Below, in pieces: positions 1 to 10,333 of a DNA stretch of 64,000 bases. The DNA lies in assembly GCA_032027085.1 (NCBI GenBank), contig JAVSMS010000001.1, positions 62,001 through 126,000 on the forward strand, written 5' to 3'. Numbering within the stretch: position 1 is the stretch's first letter; each line of letters opens with the position of its first letter. The position numbers and the translations under genes are program-made. Origin of the DNA: Pseudorhodoplanes sp. (lineage in GTDB: Bacteria; Pseudomonadota; Alphaproteobacteria; Rhizobiales; Xanthobacteraceae). The notes under the pieces were generated by a model. It ran no database searches. It saw only the letters and a list, made by a program, of their open reading frames with translations, and was not told where the DNA came from.

Positions 1-2148
1 GGCGAAGCTGTAGACGCGGTCGAAGATCTCGCCGATCACATGGAAGGACGAGGTGTGGTTGGGCCCGCCGACGCCGAAGAAGATGCGCACGGTCTCGCCC
101 ACCTTCGCCTTCAGCGGATGCAGCTTGGAGATGGCGCCGACCGCGCCGTTGAAGACGAAATATTCCGGCCGCTCGTTCAGCAGCTTCTCGACGCTGAATT
201 CCTGGCGGCCGTGCTGGCCGAAGGCGGCGTCGGTGTAGACCTCGCCCTGCATCACATAGAATTCCTTGTCCACCGGCGGCAGCCCGCCTTCCGGCTCGAT
301 CAGGATGAGGCCGTACATGCCGTTGGCGATGTGGTGGGCGACCATCGGCGTCGCGCAGTGATAGACATAAAGCCCCGGCACCAGCGCCTTGAACTTGAAC
401 GACTTGGTGTGTCCGGGATCGACCTGCGTCGCGGCGGCGCCGCCGCCCGGCCCGGTCGCGGAATGGAAATCCACCGAATGGATGAAGGCGCTGTTCTCCG
501 CATTGGAGACGTGCACGTCGATGGTGTCGCCGACGCGGGCGCGCAGCATCGGCCCCGGCACGCGGCCGTTGAAGGTCCAGAAGCCATAGGTGGTGCCTTC
601 GGCCAGCCGCGCCTCGGTCTCGACCGCGACGAGGTCGACGCGCACGGTCTGCGGCTCGCGCTGGCCGATCGGCGGCGGCACTTCGGTCGGCTGCTGCGAG
701 ATGTCGGCTTCCGCCATGGTCGCTTCCGCCGGACGCGGCGTGACCAGGAATTGTCCCTCCATGCCGGCCTGGCGATGACCGGCGACGCTGCAATAATAGA
801 CGAAGTCGCCGGCCTTCGCCGCGCGGAAGACCATGACGGTGCTGGTGCCGCGGCCGGCGATGCGCGGCGAGGCGGCGTTCTGCTCGGGAAACACGATGTC
901 GTGCTCGGCGCCCTCGCCGTTGAGCAGCGTGACCTGCACGATCTGCCCCTCGGCCGCCGACAGCACCGGATTGACGACGCCGTCGATGGTGCCGCCGACG
1001 CCGATATAGACCATGCGGCCCTCGGCGATGCCCGAGCGCAGCGTCAGCCGCACATCCGGGATATAGCCGACGGAATCGAAACGCCCGGTGTCCGGCGTCT
1101 GCGCGTCGGCCGGCGGCGGAGTCGGACGCGCAGCTTCCGCCGCAGCGCGCGGCGGCTGTTGCTGTTGCGCCTGTTGTTGCTGCTGCGGCTGTTGCGCCTG
1201 CTCTGCTTGCGGCGCCGCAGGCGCTACCGCCTTGGCCGGCGCGCCGCCGCGCAATGAGGCGAGATAGGCGATGACGTTGCTGCGCTCGCTTTCCAGACGC
1301 AGACCGGGGAACGCCATCTTGTTCTTCGGAATGAATTTCTGCGGCGCCTCAAGATATTGATGCAGCGCCTGCGCATTCCAGACGACGCCGGACTCCTTCA
1401 TGGCCGGCGAATAGGCAAAACCCTGCACCTGCCCGGCCGGCCGCCCGACCACGCCGGCGAGACTCGGACCGATGAGATTCTTGCCGGCTTCCACCGCGTG
1501 GCAGGCCTGGCATTTGCGAAAGGCCTGTTTGCCGGCGTCGACATCGCCCGCGACCGCGGTCGCAGCCTGCGCCTGACCGGCGGGCCTTGCCGGTGCTGCG
1601 GGCTGCGCCTGCGGCTGCGGTGACGGCCTGACGGGAGACGCGGGCGGTTGCTGCTGCTGCGTCTGCGCCTGCTGTTGCTGTTGCTGTTGCTGTTGCGACT
1701 GCGCTTGCTGCGACGGCGCTTGCGGCGCCGGCTGATGCTGCGCATGCGCGGACGGTGCGGATTTTGTCTGCGATTGAGACGCCTGCGGTTGCGGCGTCTG
1801 CTTGTCCGGAGCGGCCTGTTGTTGCTGCGGCGGCTGTTGCTGCGGCGTGGCCGGTTGCTGCTGTTGCTGCTGCGGGGCCTGTTGCTGCTGTGGTGCCTGC
1901 GCGTTTTTCTGATTGGGACCGCCGGTGGTGGCGGATGGCGGCTGTTGCTGTGCCGACTCGGCGGGCGCCTGTTGCGGATGCTGCGCGTCGGCCGCGGGCG
2001 GCGATTCCTGCCCGGCGGTCTGCTGCGGCAGATGCGCGCGATCACCGGAAAAATCGATGGAGGAAACAACAAGAAGCCCGATGACCAGCACCAGCCCGGC
2101 CAGCAGGATGAACCAGGCGCGCAATTGCTCCAGCAGTCGGGGAATCAT
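1..2148 (-). CDS. nirK: Membrane-anchored copper nitrite reductase fused to cytochrome c and an extra cupredoxin (3' end outside window)
   Basis: Predicted to reduce nitrite to nitric oxide in the periplasm. Residues from the ATG at 2148, with GGAGGAG about 5 nt upstream: one N-terminal membrane segment (about 12-33); a Gln/Pro/Ala-rich linker to about 200; a class I cytochrome c domain with CQACH at 213-217 and likely axial Met278; a second Gln-rich linker; a cupredoxin (about 360-470) with a full type-1 copper set His416, Cys453, His458, Met463; then the NirK core. The core keeps type-1 ligands His557, Cys598, His606, Met611, type-2 ligands His562, His597, His703, the catalytic Asp560, and a plausible active-site His677. 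The window ends soon after the last copper ligand, so the C-terminus is missing. Known NirK fusions carry a C-terminal cytochrome c or an N-terminal cupredoxin; this combination is unusual. Function as NirK is secure from the ligands; the electron path is inferred. Confidence 0.9.
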   Translation of the reverse strand, partial: MIPRLLEQLRAWFILLAGLVLVIGLLVVSSIDFSGDRAHLPQQTAGQESPPAADAQHPQQAPAESAQQQPPSATTGGPNQKNAQAPQQQQAPQQQQQQPATPQQQPPQQQQAAPDKQTPQPQASQSQTKSAPSAHAQHQPAPQAPSQQAQSQQQQQQQQQAQTQQQQPPASPVRPSPQPQAQPAAPARPAGQAQAATAVAGDVDAGKQAFRKCQACHAVEAGKNLIGPSLAGVVGRPAGQVQGFAYSPAMKESGVVWNAQALHQYLEAPQKFIPKNKMAFPGLRLESERSNVIAYLASLRGGAPAKAVAPAAPQAEQAQQPQQQQQAQQQQPPRAAAEAARPTPPPADAQTPDTGRFDSVGYIPDVRLTLRSGIAEGRMVYIGVGGTIDGVVNPVLSAAEGQIVQVTLLNGEGAEHDIVFPEQNAASPRIAGRGTSTVMVFRAAKAGDFVYYCSVAGHRQAGMEGQFLVTPRPAEATMAEADISQQPTEVPPPIGQREPQTVRVDLVAVETEARLAEGTTYGFWTFNGRVPGPMLRARVGDTIDVHVSNAENSAFIHSVDFHSATGPGGGAAATQVDPGHTKSFKFKALVPGLYVYHCATPMVAHHIANGMYGLILIEPEGGLPPVDKEFYVMQGEVYTDAAFGQHGRQEFSVEKLLNERPEYFVFNGAVGAISKLHPLKAKVGETVRIFFGVGGPNHTSSFHVIGEIFDRVYSFA
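1153..1215 (-). repeat. Gln-codon-rich tract, second nirK linker
   Basis: Shorter CAG/CAA-rich tract between the cytochrome c and cupredoxin domains of the nitrite reductase. Its composition matches the first linker, which suggests both act as flexible tethers. Confidence 0.75.
1645..1905 (-). repeat. Gln-codon-rich low-complexity tract, first nirK linker
   Basis: Dense CAG/CAA codons (seen as ctg/ttg on the + strand) encode Gln runs of up to about nine residues mixed with Pro and Ala. It links the membrane anchor to the cytochrome c domain of the nitrite reductase. Such tracts are prone to length change. Confidence 0.8.
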
Positions 2149-2388
2149 CAAGTCTCCTCCTCGCAACACAACAGCAAGCCAGCGGCATGGTTCCCGGCAA
2201 GGCGGGCGCCGTTACGCCTTCCGATTCATCCGGGAATTCGCTCGGGCCAAATGCGGTAACGACGAAGAAAGAGGACCGCGCCGCTCCGTTCAACCGCGCA
2301 AAACGCCGCGCCCCAAGACGACCGCATTCGTCCGCGCAAGGCGAATGCCGTCAGATGCAAAGGCGGGCGGCGTCGGCGCTTGCCGACG

Positions 2389-2868
2389 CTAATCCAGAAT
2401 CACCAGCGCATCGACCTCGAACAGCATGCCGTCCAGCGCGAGGCGCGGCACCGGCACCAGCGTCTGCGCCGGCAGCGATGCGCCGAACATCTCTTTCACC
2501 TGCGCCGTCATCACCGGCAGCATCGCCTGTTCGTAGCCGGCCACATAGGTGGTGAGCTTCGCCACCTGGCCGGGCCGGGCGCCGACCGCATCGAGCACCC
2601 GGCGCAGATTGGCATAGGCCTGCTGCACCTGATCGGCAAAGCGCGGCGACAGCCTGCCGCTCGCATCCTCGCCGCCCTGACCGGCGATCATGACAATGCG
2701 CCGGCCGCCCGACGCGACGACGGCATGGCTGTAGCCGTTCGGCGCCGGATCGTAGAGTCCTTCCGGATTGACGACGGTGAGCCTGACATTCGTCTCCTGC
2801 GCTGCAGGCGAGAGGGTGTTCATGATGAAGACTGCTCCTGCTGACATTGCCGTCCGGATCGGGACCAT
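2389..2868 (-). CDS. RidA/YjgF-family protein with probable signal peptide
   Basis: RidA (YjgF/UK114) proteins typically deaminate reactive enamine/imine intermediates, though many paralogues have other or unknown roles. The body has the family pattern: VNPEGLYDP near the start, a GQGG segment in the centre, FADQVQQAYANLRRVLDAVGA, and a C-terminal FEVDALVILD strand. The ATG at 2868 is chosen because AGAGG lies about 7 nt upstream; a GTG at 2886 is in frame. The first 25 residues or so look like a weak signal peptide with an AAQ-type cleavage site, whereas housekeeping RidA is cytosolic and about 130 residues long. It lies just upstream of, and co-directional with, the nitrite reductase gene, about 240 bp away. 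Substrate unknown. Confidence 0.8.
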   Translation of the reverse strand: MVPIRTAMSAGAVFIMNTLSPAAQETNVRLTVVNPEGLYDPAPNGYSHAVVASGGRRIVMIAGQGGEDASGRLSPRFADQVQQAYANLRRVLDAVGARPGQVAKLTTYVAGYEQAMLPVMTAQVKEMFGASLPAQTLVPVPRLALDGMLFEVDALVILD

Positions 2869-3056
2869 CGCAAACCTCTTCGTCACATCGCGTCATGCGC
2901 ATGACGCTTGCAAAGCTATGACGAAGGACGCCGGCGGTTTGTGACGCGGCGGGCAAAAAAGCGCGTGTCTTGCGCGCGGCATTCAGCGCGCCGGAGCGCA
3001 GGCGCAATGTTTCGGATTGGCTGTCCTGAACGAGGGCCGCCGCCGCGGCCGGCGCC

Positions 3057-3431
3057 CTACTTTGCCGGCGCGAGCACCGGAGCCGGCAGGACGCGATTGT
3101 TCTCGTCGACCAGCACCACGCGCGGGGTGAAGGTCCGCGCGTCGGCCTCGCTCATCTGCGCATAGGCGACGATGATCACGAGGTCGCCGGGCATGACGAG
3201 GCGGGCCGCCGCGCCGTTGAGCCCGATCTCGCCGGAGCCTTCCGGCGCCGGGATCACATAGGTCGAGAAGCGCGCACCGTTGTTGATGTTGTAGATGTCG
3301 ACGCGCTCATTGAGAAAGAAGCCGGCGGCCGCGATCAGCTCCCGGTCGATCGAGATCGAGCCTTCGTAGTGCAGGTCCGCCCCGGTGACGCGGGCGCGGT
3401 GGATCTTGCCTTTCATCAGCGTCACGAGCAT
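3057..3431 (-). CDS. panD: Aspartate 1-decarboxylase precursor
   Basis: Converts L-aspartate to beta-alanine for pantothenate and coenzyme A synthesis in the cytosol. The 124-residue protein has the family start ([13 protein letters not shown]) and the self-processing site Gly24-Ser25 in YEGSISID; cleavage there makes the pyruvoyl cofactor. NINNGARF and the [21 protein letters not shown] core are also typical. The ATG at 3431 gives the usual length; a longer upstream frame exists but adds non-homologous sequence. It stands alone, about 190 bp upstream of the RidA-like gene. Confidence 0.96.
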   Translation of the reverse strand: MLVTLMKGKIHRARVTGADLHYEGSISIDRELIAAAGFFLNERVDIYNINNGARFSTYVIPAPEGSGEIGLNGAAARLVMPGDLVIIVAYAQMSEADARTFTPRVVLVDENNRVLPAPVLAPAK

Positions 3432-3687
3432 GCGCCGCCACTCCGTCCTGTCGTCCCTGCGCCCGGGGCAGGGTTTAGCCGAGATTGGATTTTCCGCACA
3501 AGCCGGGCTTTCGCCCCTGTGTGACCTGGAGCAATGAGCCTTCATCGCCCTGCGGCGTGGCCCTCAGCTGCGCGGCTGTCACAGGCCCGCGCCGGTGGGG
3601 TCCGCGTTTGCGACGCGTTTGCGCACGCAACGGTGCTTTCCGTTCGCGCGCCTTGCCGCCGCAGCGGGCGCTTGCCATAAGCCCAGC

Positions 3688-4800
3688 ATGATCACGTCCG
3701 CCGCTTTGTTCCGCGAGATCGGCGCGCCGCTGTCGGTCGAGCCGATCACGCTCGATCCGCCGCGCGCCGGCGAAGTGCTGGTGAAGGTGAAGGCGGTCGG
3801 CCTCTGCCGCACCGACCTGCATGTCATGCGCGGGGAGCGGCGCGTCGGCATGACGCCGATGGTGCTCGGGCACGAGGCGGCCGGCATTGTCGAGGCCGTG
3901 GGCGCGGCCGTGACCGGCATCGCGCCCGGCGATCACGTCGTGCTCACCTTCATCCCCGGCTGCGGGCGCTGCCGCTGGTGCGCGCAGGGCCTGCACCATC
4001 TGTGCGCGGAGGGGCCGCGCATCACGCAGGGCCCGCAGCTCGACGGCAGCTATCGCCGGCGCGACGGCGAGGGGCGCGAGACCGGCGCCTTCTGCATGAT
4101 CGGCGGCTTCGCCGAGCGCACGGTGGTCGACGCCGCCTCGGTGCTGGTGATCGAGAAGGACGTGCCGCTCGATCTCGCCGCGCTGGTCGCCTGCGGCGTG
4201 CCGGCCGGGGTGGGCGCCGCGCGCCACCGCGCCAGGGTGAAAGAAGGCGACAGCGTGCTGGTGGTCGGCTGCGGCGGCGACGGCATGAATGTGGTGCAGG
4301 GCGCGCGCCTGTGCGGGGCCGCGACCATCATCGCCGCCGATCTCGTGCCCGCGAAACTCGACTGGGCGCGCGGCTTCGGCGCCACCCACACGCTCAACGC
4401 GCAGGGCGAGGCGCTGACCCGCGCGGTGCTGGAGCTGACCGGCGGCATCGGCGTCAATCACGCCTTCGTCTGCATCGATCCGCCGGCGACGCTCCTGCCC
4501 GCCTTCCGCGCCACGCAGAAGGCCGGCAATGTGGTGGTCACCGCGATCACGCCCGACACGGTGACCCATATCGACATTCCGCCGCTGGAATTGTTCGCGA
4601 CGCAGAAGGCGGTGATGGGCGCGGTCTATGGCTTCCAGAGCCCGCGGCTGCAGGTGCCCGAATTGCTGCGGCTCTACCGCACCGGGGCGCTGAAGCTGCG
4701 TGAATTGATCACCCGCACCTATGCGCTCGACGACATCAACCGCGGCTATGCCGATCTCGACGCCGGGAGGAATTTGCGCGGCGTGGTGGTGTTCGACTAA
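3688..4800 (+). CDS. Zinc-dependent alcohol dehydrogenase (MDR superfamily, class III-like)
   Basis: NAD(P)-linked oxidation of an alcohol or thiol-adduct substrate is predicted. The 370-residue protein has the catalytic-zinc Cys in GLCRTDLH, the GHEAAG motif, and a four-cysteine structural-zinc loop in GCGRCRWCAQGLHHLC. It also has a Rossmann dinucleotide motif (VVGCGGDGMN). The long insertion after the structural zinc loop resembles class III / NDMA-type or mycothiol-type enzymes rather than short-loop threonine dehydrogenases. The start at 3688 gives the usual N-terminus. The gene is followed by a strong bidirectional terminator shared with convergent rpoD. The true substrate cannot be told from sequence. 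Confidence 0.88.
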   Translation: MITSAALFREIGAPLSVEPITLDPPRAGEVLVKVKAVGLCRTDLHVMRGERRVGMTPMVLGHEAAGIVEAVGAAVTGIAPGDHVVLTFIPGCGRCRWCAQGLHHLCAEGPRITQGPQLDGSYRRRDGEGRETGAFCMIGGFAERTVVDAASVLVIEKDVPLDLAALVACGVPAGVGAARHRARVKEGDSVLVVGCGGDGMNVVQGARLCGAATIIAADLVPAKLDWARGFGATHTLNAQGEALTRAVLELTGGIGVNHAFVCIDPPATLLPAFRATQKAGNVVVTAITPDTVTHIDIPPLELFATQKAVMGAVYGFQSPRLQVPELLRLYRTGALKLRELITRTYALDDINRGYADLDAGRNLRGVVVFD

Positions 4801-4810
4801 GAAACACAAA

Positions 4811-4862
4811 CGCCGCGCTCATGTCTGAGCGCGGCGCGTATGGTCCCCGCTTGCGCGGGGAC
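4811..4862. terminator. Two tandem hairpins between convergent adh and rpoD
   Basis: First hairpin: a perfect 10-bp stem CGCCGCGCTC / GAGCGCGGCG (4811-4820 with 4827-4836) and a 6-nt loop. Second: an 8-bp stem GTCCCCGC / GCGGGGAC (4843-4850 with 4855-4862) with loop TTGC. There is no long T-tract on either strand. The second hairpin resembles a repetitive intergenic palindrome common in Rhizobiales genomes. Confidence 0.7.
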
Positions 4863-4878
4863 GACCGATGGATAGAGG

Positions 4879-7287
<2,409 letters not shown>

Positions 7288-7487
7288 AGAAGTCTCTCTC
7301 CCGCGACGGGACCCCCGCCGCAACAACCATCCCCTACCCTATGCAGAGGGAAGATGGCCCGAGGCTGAACCGCAGCCAGATTGGCGGTGGCCCGCCGACT
7401 CAAGATACCCGTTGTGACCGGAGCCTATTAAGCCCCGATTAACCCTGTCCTGTCCGGAAAAAGGGCCGAAATTCCCGAAAAAACGCA

Positions 7488-9422
7488 TCAAACGCCCCGA
7501 AATGACAATCGCCCGGAGGAGGCGCCAAAGCCCTCGATCAGCGCCTCGGTTCCCTCGAGGGCTGCGAGTCTGCTCTGTACGTCCCGGAGCCACGCCAAAT
7601 TCGCCTCGCTGGGTTCCTCCCCCAGCGCGCGTTCCGCGTCTTTGAGCTCCCTATTTAGCGTGCGCTTCTTGCGATGCAAGGTAACAACGTGGTCCCACCA
7701 TTGGGCGACGTCGACCTCGGCGGCGCCCTCCTGGGCCGGCCAGTCCGAGGCATGGGTGATGGCGGCCTGGACCCGCACCAACAGGGGCTGAAGGCCACGC
7801 CGCCTCAGCGCTTCCTGCAACTGCTCCGCATCCGGATGCGTCTCGTGCGATCCGGCCTCCAAGACAGCCTTCCGGAGCTGATCGGCGTCCGGATGCAGGA
7901 ATTCGAGTTCGGCAAATTCCTCGGCATGGGTTTCCAGGAGCCAGGGATGGCGGATCACCGCCAGCAAGATCAGCGCCTCGCGTGGCGGGATGGCGCTCTT
8001 GAAGCCTCGCACCATCGGGCTCTGGCCCAGCCGCGGCGACGGCGTCGCGAGCGGGTCGCGATGGCGCATGCCGCGCTTCCAGTCCCCGACCGGACCGCGC
8101 CGCGCCGGGCCGCCAAAGCCGCCTGCATTACGGTCGCGCGAGAACGGCCTCACCGGCGAAAACAGGGAGCGGACCCGCTGGTCCATGTCCTGCTTGTAGT
8201 AGCGCCGCACGGTTTCATTGCCAACCGCCGCGACCACATCGTTCATGCGCGCTTCCAAAGCGGCACGGCGCTCCGGCGTGTCGAAACTCGCGCTCTCTGT
8301 CTCGCGCATCCACAGCATGTCGGCGAGCGGACGCGCACTCGCCAACACTTCCGCAATCGCATCGCGCCCGCCCGAACGTGCGAGATCGTCGGGGTCCTGC
8401 CCTTCCGGCAGCAGGGCGAATTTCAGGCTCTTGCCGGGAAGAAGTTTCGGCAAAGCAAGATCGAGCGCGCGATAGGCTGCTCTACGTCCGGCCTTGTCGC
8501 CGTCGAAGCAGAGGGTCGGCTCGTCCGCCATCTTCCAGAGAAAGCCGAGTTGCTCCTCGGTGAGCGCGGTGCCGAGCGGCGCGACCGTCGCCGGAAAGCC
8601 CGCCGTCACCATCGCGATCACGTCGATATAGCCTTCGACCGCGATGATCTGCGCGTCTGCATGCGATGCCTGCCGCGCGGCAGCGCCGTTATAAAGGATC
8701 GCCCCCTTGTGAAAGAGCGGGGTCTCCGGCGAGTTCAGATATTTTGCCGGCACATCTTTCTCGAGCGCGCGTCCGCCGAAGGCGATGACGCGGCCGCGCC
8801 AGTCGGTGATCGGGAACATCACGCGGTCGCGGAAGCGATCATACGGCACCGGAATGTCATCGCCCGCGATCAGGAGGCCTGTCTCGATCATGTCCTCGAC
8901 AGGTACGCCCTGCGCGCCGAGATGTTCCTTCAGCGCGAAGCGTTCGTTCGGCGCATAGCCGATGCGGAATTTCACTTGCGTCGCCGGCGCGATGCCGCGA
9001 TCGGCGAGATAGCCGCGCGCCTTCGCGCCCGCGCGGGACTGCAGCGTGCTCTCGAAAAACTTCGCCGCGAGTTCGACCACGTCATGCAGGGTCTTGCGGC
9101 GTTCGTCGCGCTGCACCTCCTCGCGCGAGACTTTTGGCAATGGCAGGCCGGCAAGGCCGGCAAGGCGCTCCACCGCCTCCGGAAAAGTGACGCCTTCGGT
9201 GAGCATCACAAAATCGAAAATGCTGCCATTCTTGCCGGAAGAGAAATCAAACCACGCCTGTTTCTGGTCATTGACGAAGAACGAGGGCGTCTTCTCCTTG
9301 TTGAAGGGCGAAAGGCCGGAAAATTCGCGGCCGCTTTTCTTCAGCTTCACACGCCGCCCCACCACCTCCGAGACCGGGAGGCGGGAACGCAGTTCGTCAA
9401 GAAACTGGGGCGGAAAGCGCAT
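7488..9422 (-). CDS. dnaG: DNA primase, zinc-ligand-less N-terminal domain
   Basis: Makes RNA primers for DNA replication and works with the replicative helicase. 644 residues from the ATG at 9422. The N-terminal CHC2-type fold is recognisable (GLSPFNKEKTPSFFV), but all four zinc ligands of the E. coli enzyme are replaced: Cys to Ser38, His to Asn41, Cys to Asp59, Cys to Ser62. The catalytic core has the TOPRIM motifs (AVEGYIDV; FDGDKAGRRAA). The C-terminal helicase-binding region is present. It lies just upstream of rpoD. From memory, similar zinc-less primases occur in other alphaproteobacteria, so this is probably lineage-typical and not a defect. Confidence 0.97.
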   Translation of the reverse strand: MRFPPQFLDELRSRLPVSEVVGRRVKLKKSGREFSGLSPFNKEKTPSFFVNDQKQAWFDFSSGKNGSIFDFVMLTEGVTFPEAVERLAGLAGLPLPKVSREEVQRDERRKTLHDVVELAAKFFESTLQSRAGAKARGYLADRGIAPATQVKFRIGYAPNERFALKEHLGAQGVPVEDMIETGLLIAGDDIPVPYDRFRDRVMFPITDWRGRVIAFGGRALEKDVPAKYLNSPETPLFHKGAILYNGAAARQASHADAQIIAVEGYIDVIAMVTAGFPATVAPLGTALTEEQLGFLWKMADEPTLCFDGDKAGRRAAYRALDLALPKLLPGKSLKFALLPEGQDPDDLARSGGRDAIAEVLASARPLADMLWMRETESASFDTPERRAALEARMNDVVAAVGNETVRRYYKQDMDQRVRSLFSPVRPFSRDRNAGGFGGPARRGPVGDWKRGMRHRDPLATPSPRLGQSPMVRGFKSAIPPREALILLAVIRHPWLLETHAEEFAELEFLHPDADQLRKAVLEAGSHETHPDAEQLQEALRRRGLQPLLVRVQAAITHASDWPAQEGAAEVDVAQWWDHVVTLHRKKRTLNRELKDAERALGEEPSEANLAWLRDVQSRLAALEGTEALIEGFGASSGRLSFRGV

Positions 9423-9625
9423 GTTTGGGTTTTCGGCCGGGTGCGAATCGGGGCCATAGCACAATCATAGCCGCCGATGATGGCGGGTTGCGCGGGCGGC
9501 AAAAAAAGGCTTGCGAGACAAGGGTTTTGCCCGGTTTCCCGGTTTTCCACAGGGTGCAACGGCTGCGGCTTTACCTCCCGGAAGGCAACGAACGACCGCT
9601 CACGTCAAGGCGGACACTGGACGCC

Positions 9626-10333
9626 TCACCCCATCGACGCCGCGACCTGCTGATCCTGCACGATCCCGCCATCCACCAGATTTACACGGCGGTCCATGCG
9701 CGCGGCCAGTTCGAGATCATGCGTCACCGCGACCACGGTCTTGCCGCGCTGGTCGACGAGGTCGCGCAAAATCTGGAAGACCTGTTCGCTGGAGACGGAA
9801 TCAAGCGAACCGGTCGGCTCGTCCGCCAGCACCACCGGCGGATCGTTGGCGAGCGCGCGCGCCACCGCCACGCGCTGGCGCTGGCCGCCCGACATCTGGT
9901 CGGGCCGCTTGTGCATGTGATCGGCCAGCCCGAACGAGGCGAGCAGATCGGCCGCGCGATCTTCCATCTGTCTGGGCGTGAGGCTGCGCAGCGCGCGCAT
10001 CGGCAGCATGACGTTTCCGAGCGCGGAGAATTCCGGCAGCAAAAAGTGAAACTGGAACACGAAGCCAAGCTCGGCGAGTCGTGTGCGGGCGCGCTCGCTT
10101 TCCGCCATGCTGACCGTGGCCTGTCCGCGGATCAGCACTTCGCCGGATGTCGGCATGTCGAGCAAGCCGAGCAGATAGAGAAGCGACGACTTGCCGGAGC
10201 CCGACGGACCGGTGATGGCGACGAATTCCTTCTCCCGCACCACGAGGTCGATGTCATGCACCAGGGTCACCGGCACGATGCCCGGCAGGATGCGGGTGAC
10301 GTCGCGCGCCTCGATCAGGACGTCGCTACTCAT
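9626..10333 (-). CDS. ABC transporter ATP-binding protein, MacB/LolD type
   Basis: ATPase of a MacAB-like exporter or lipoprotein-release system. 235 residues with Walker A (GPSGSGKSS), Q-loop, signature (MSGGQRQRVAVARAL), Walker B (VVLADEPTG) and switch His (VTHD). Its ATG overlaps the stop of the permease gene by 4 bp, so the two are translationally coupled. It is the last gene of a three-gene leftward operon (periplasmic adaptor, permease, ATPase). Lack of an outer-membrane gene nearby means the substrate cannot be guessed. Confidence 0.92.
   Translation of the reverse strand: MSSDVLIEARDVTRILPGIVPVTLVHDIDLVVREKEFVAITGPSGSGKSSLLYLLGLLDMPTSGEVLIRGQATVSMAESERARTRLAELGFVFQFHFLLPEFSALGNVMLPMRALRSLTPRQMEDRAADLLASFGLADHMHKRPDQMSGGQRQRVAVARALANDPPVVLADEPTGSLDSVSSEQVFQILRDLVDQRGKTVVAVTHDLELAARMDRRVNLVDGGIVQDQQVAASMG

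Noticed and set aside
40-1257. Long rightward frame opposite the nitrite reductase
   Set aside because: Antisense shadow of a GC-rich gene; its Arg/Ala/Asp-rich translation has no family features, while the leftward frame has all copper and heme ligands.
1648-2259. Leu/Arg-rich rightward frame
   Set aside because: It is the complement of CAG/CAA Gln codons in the nirK linker.
7674-9470. 598-codon rightward frame opposite dnaG
   Set aside because: Shadow of dnaG, with no recognisable domain.
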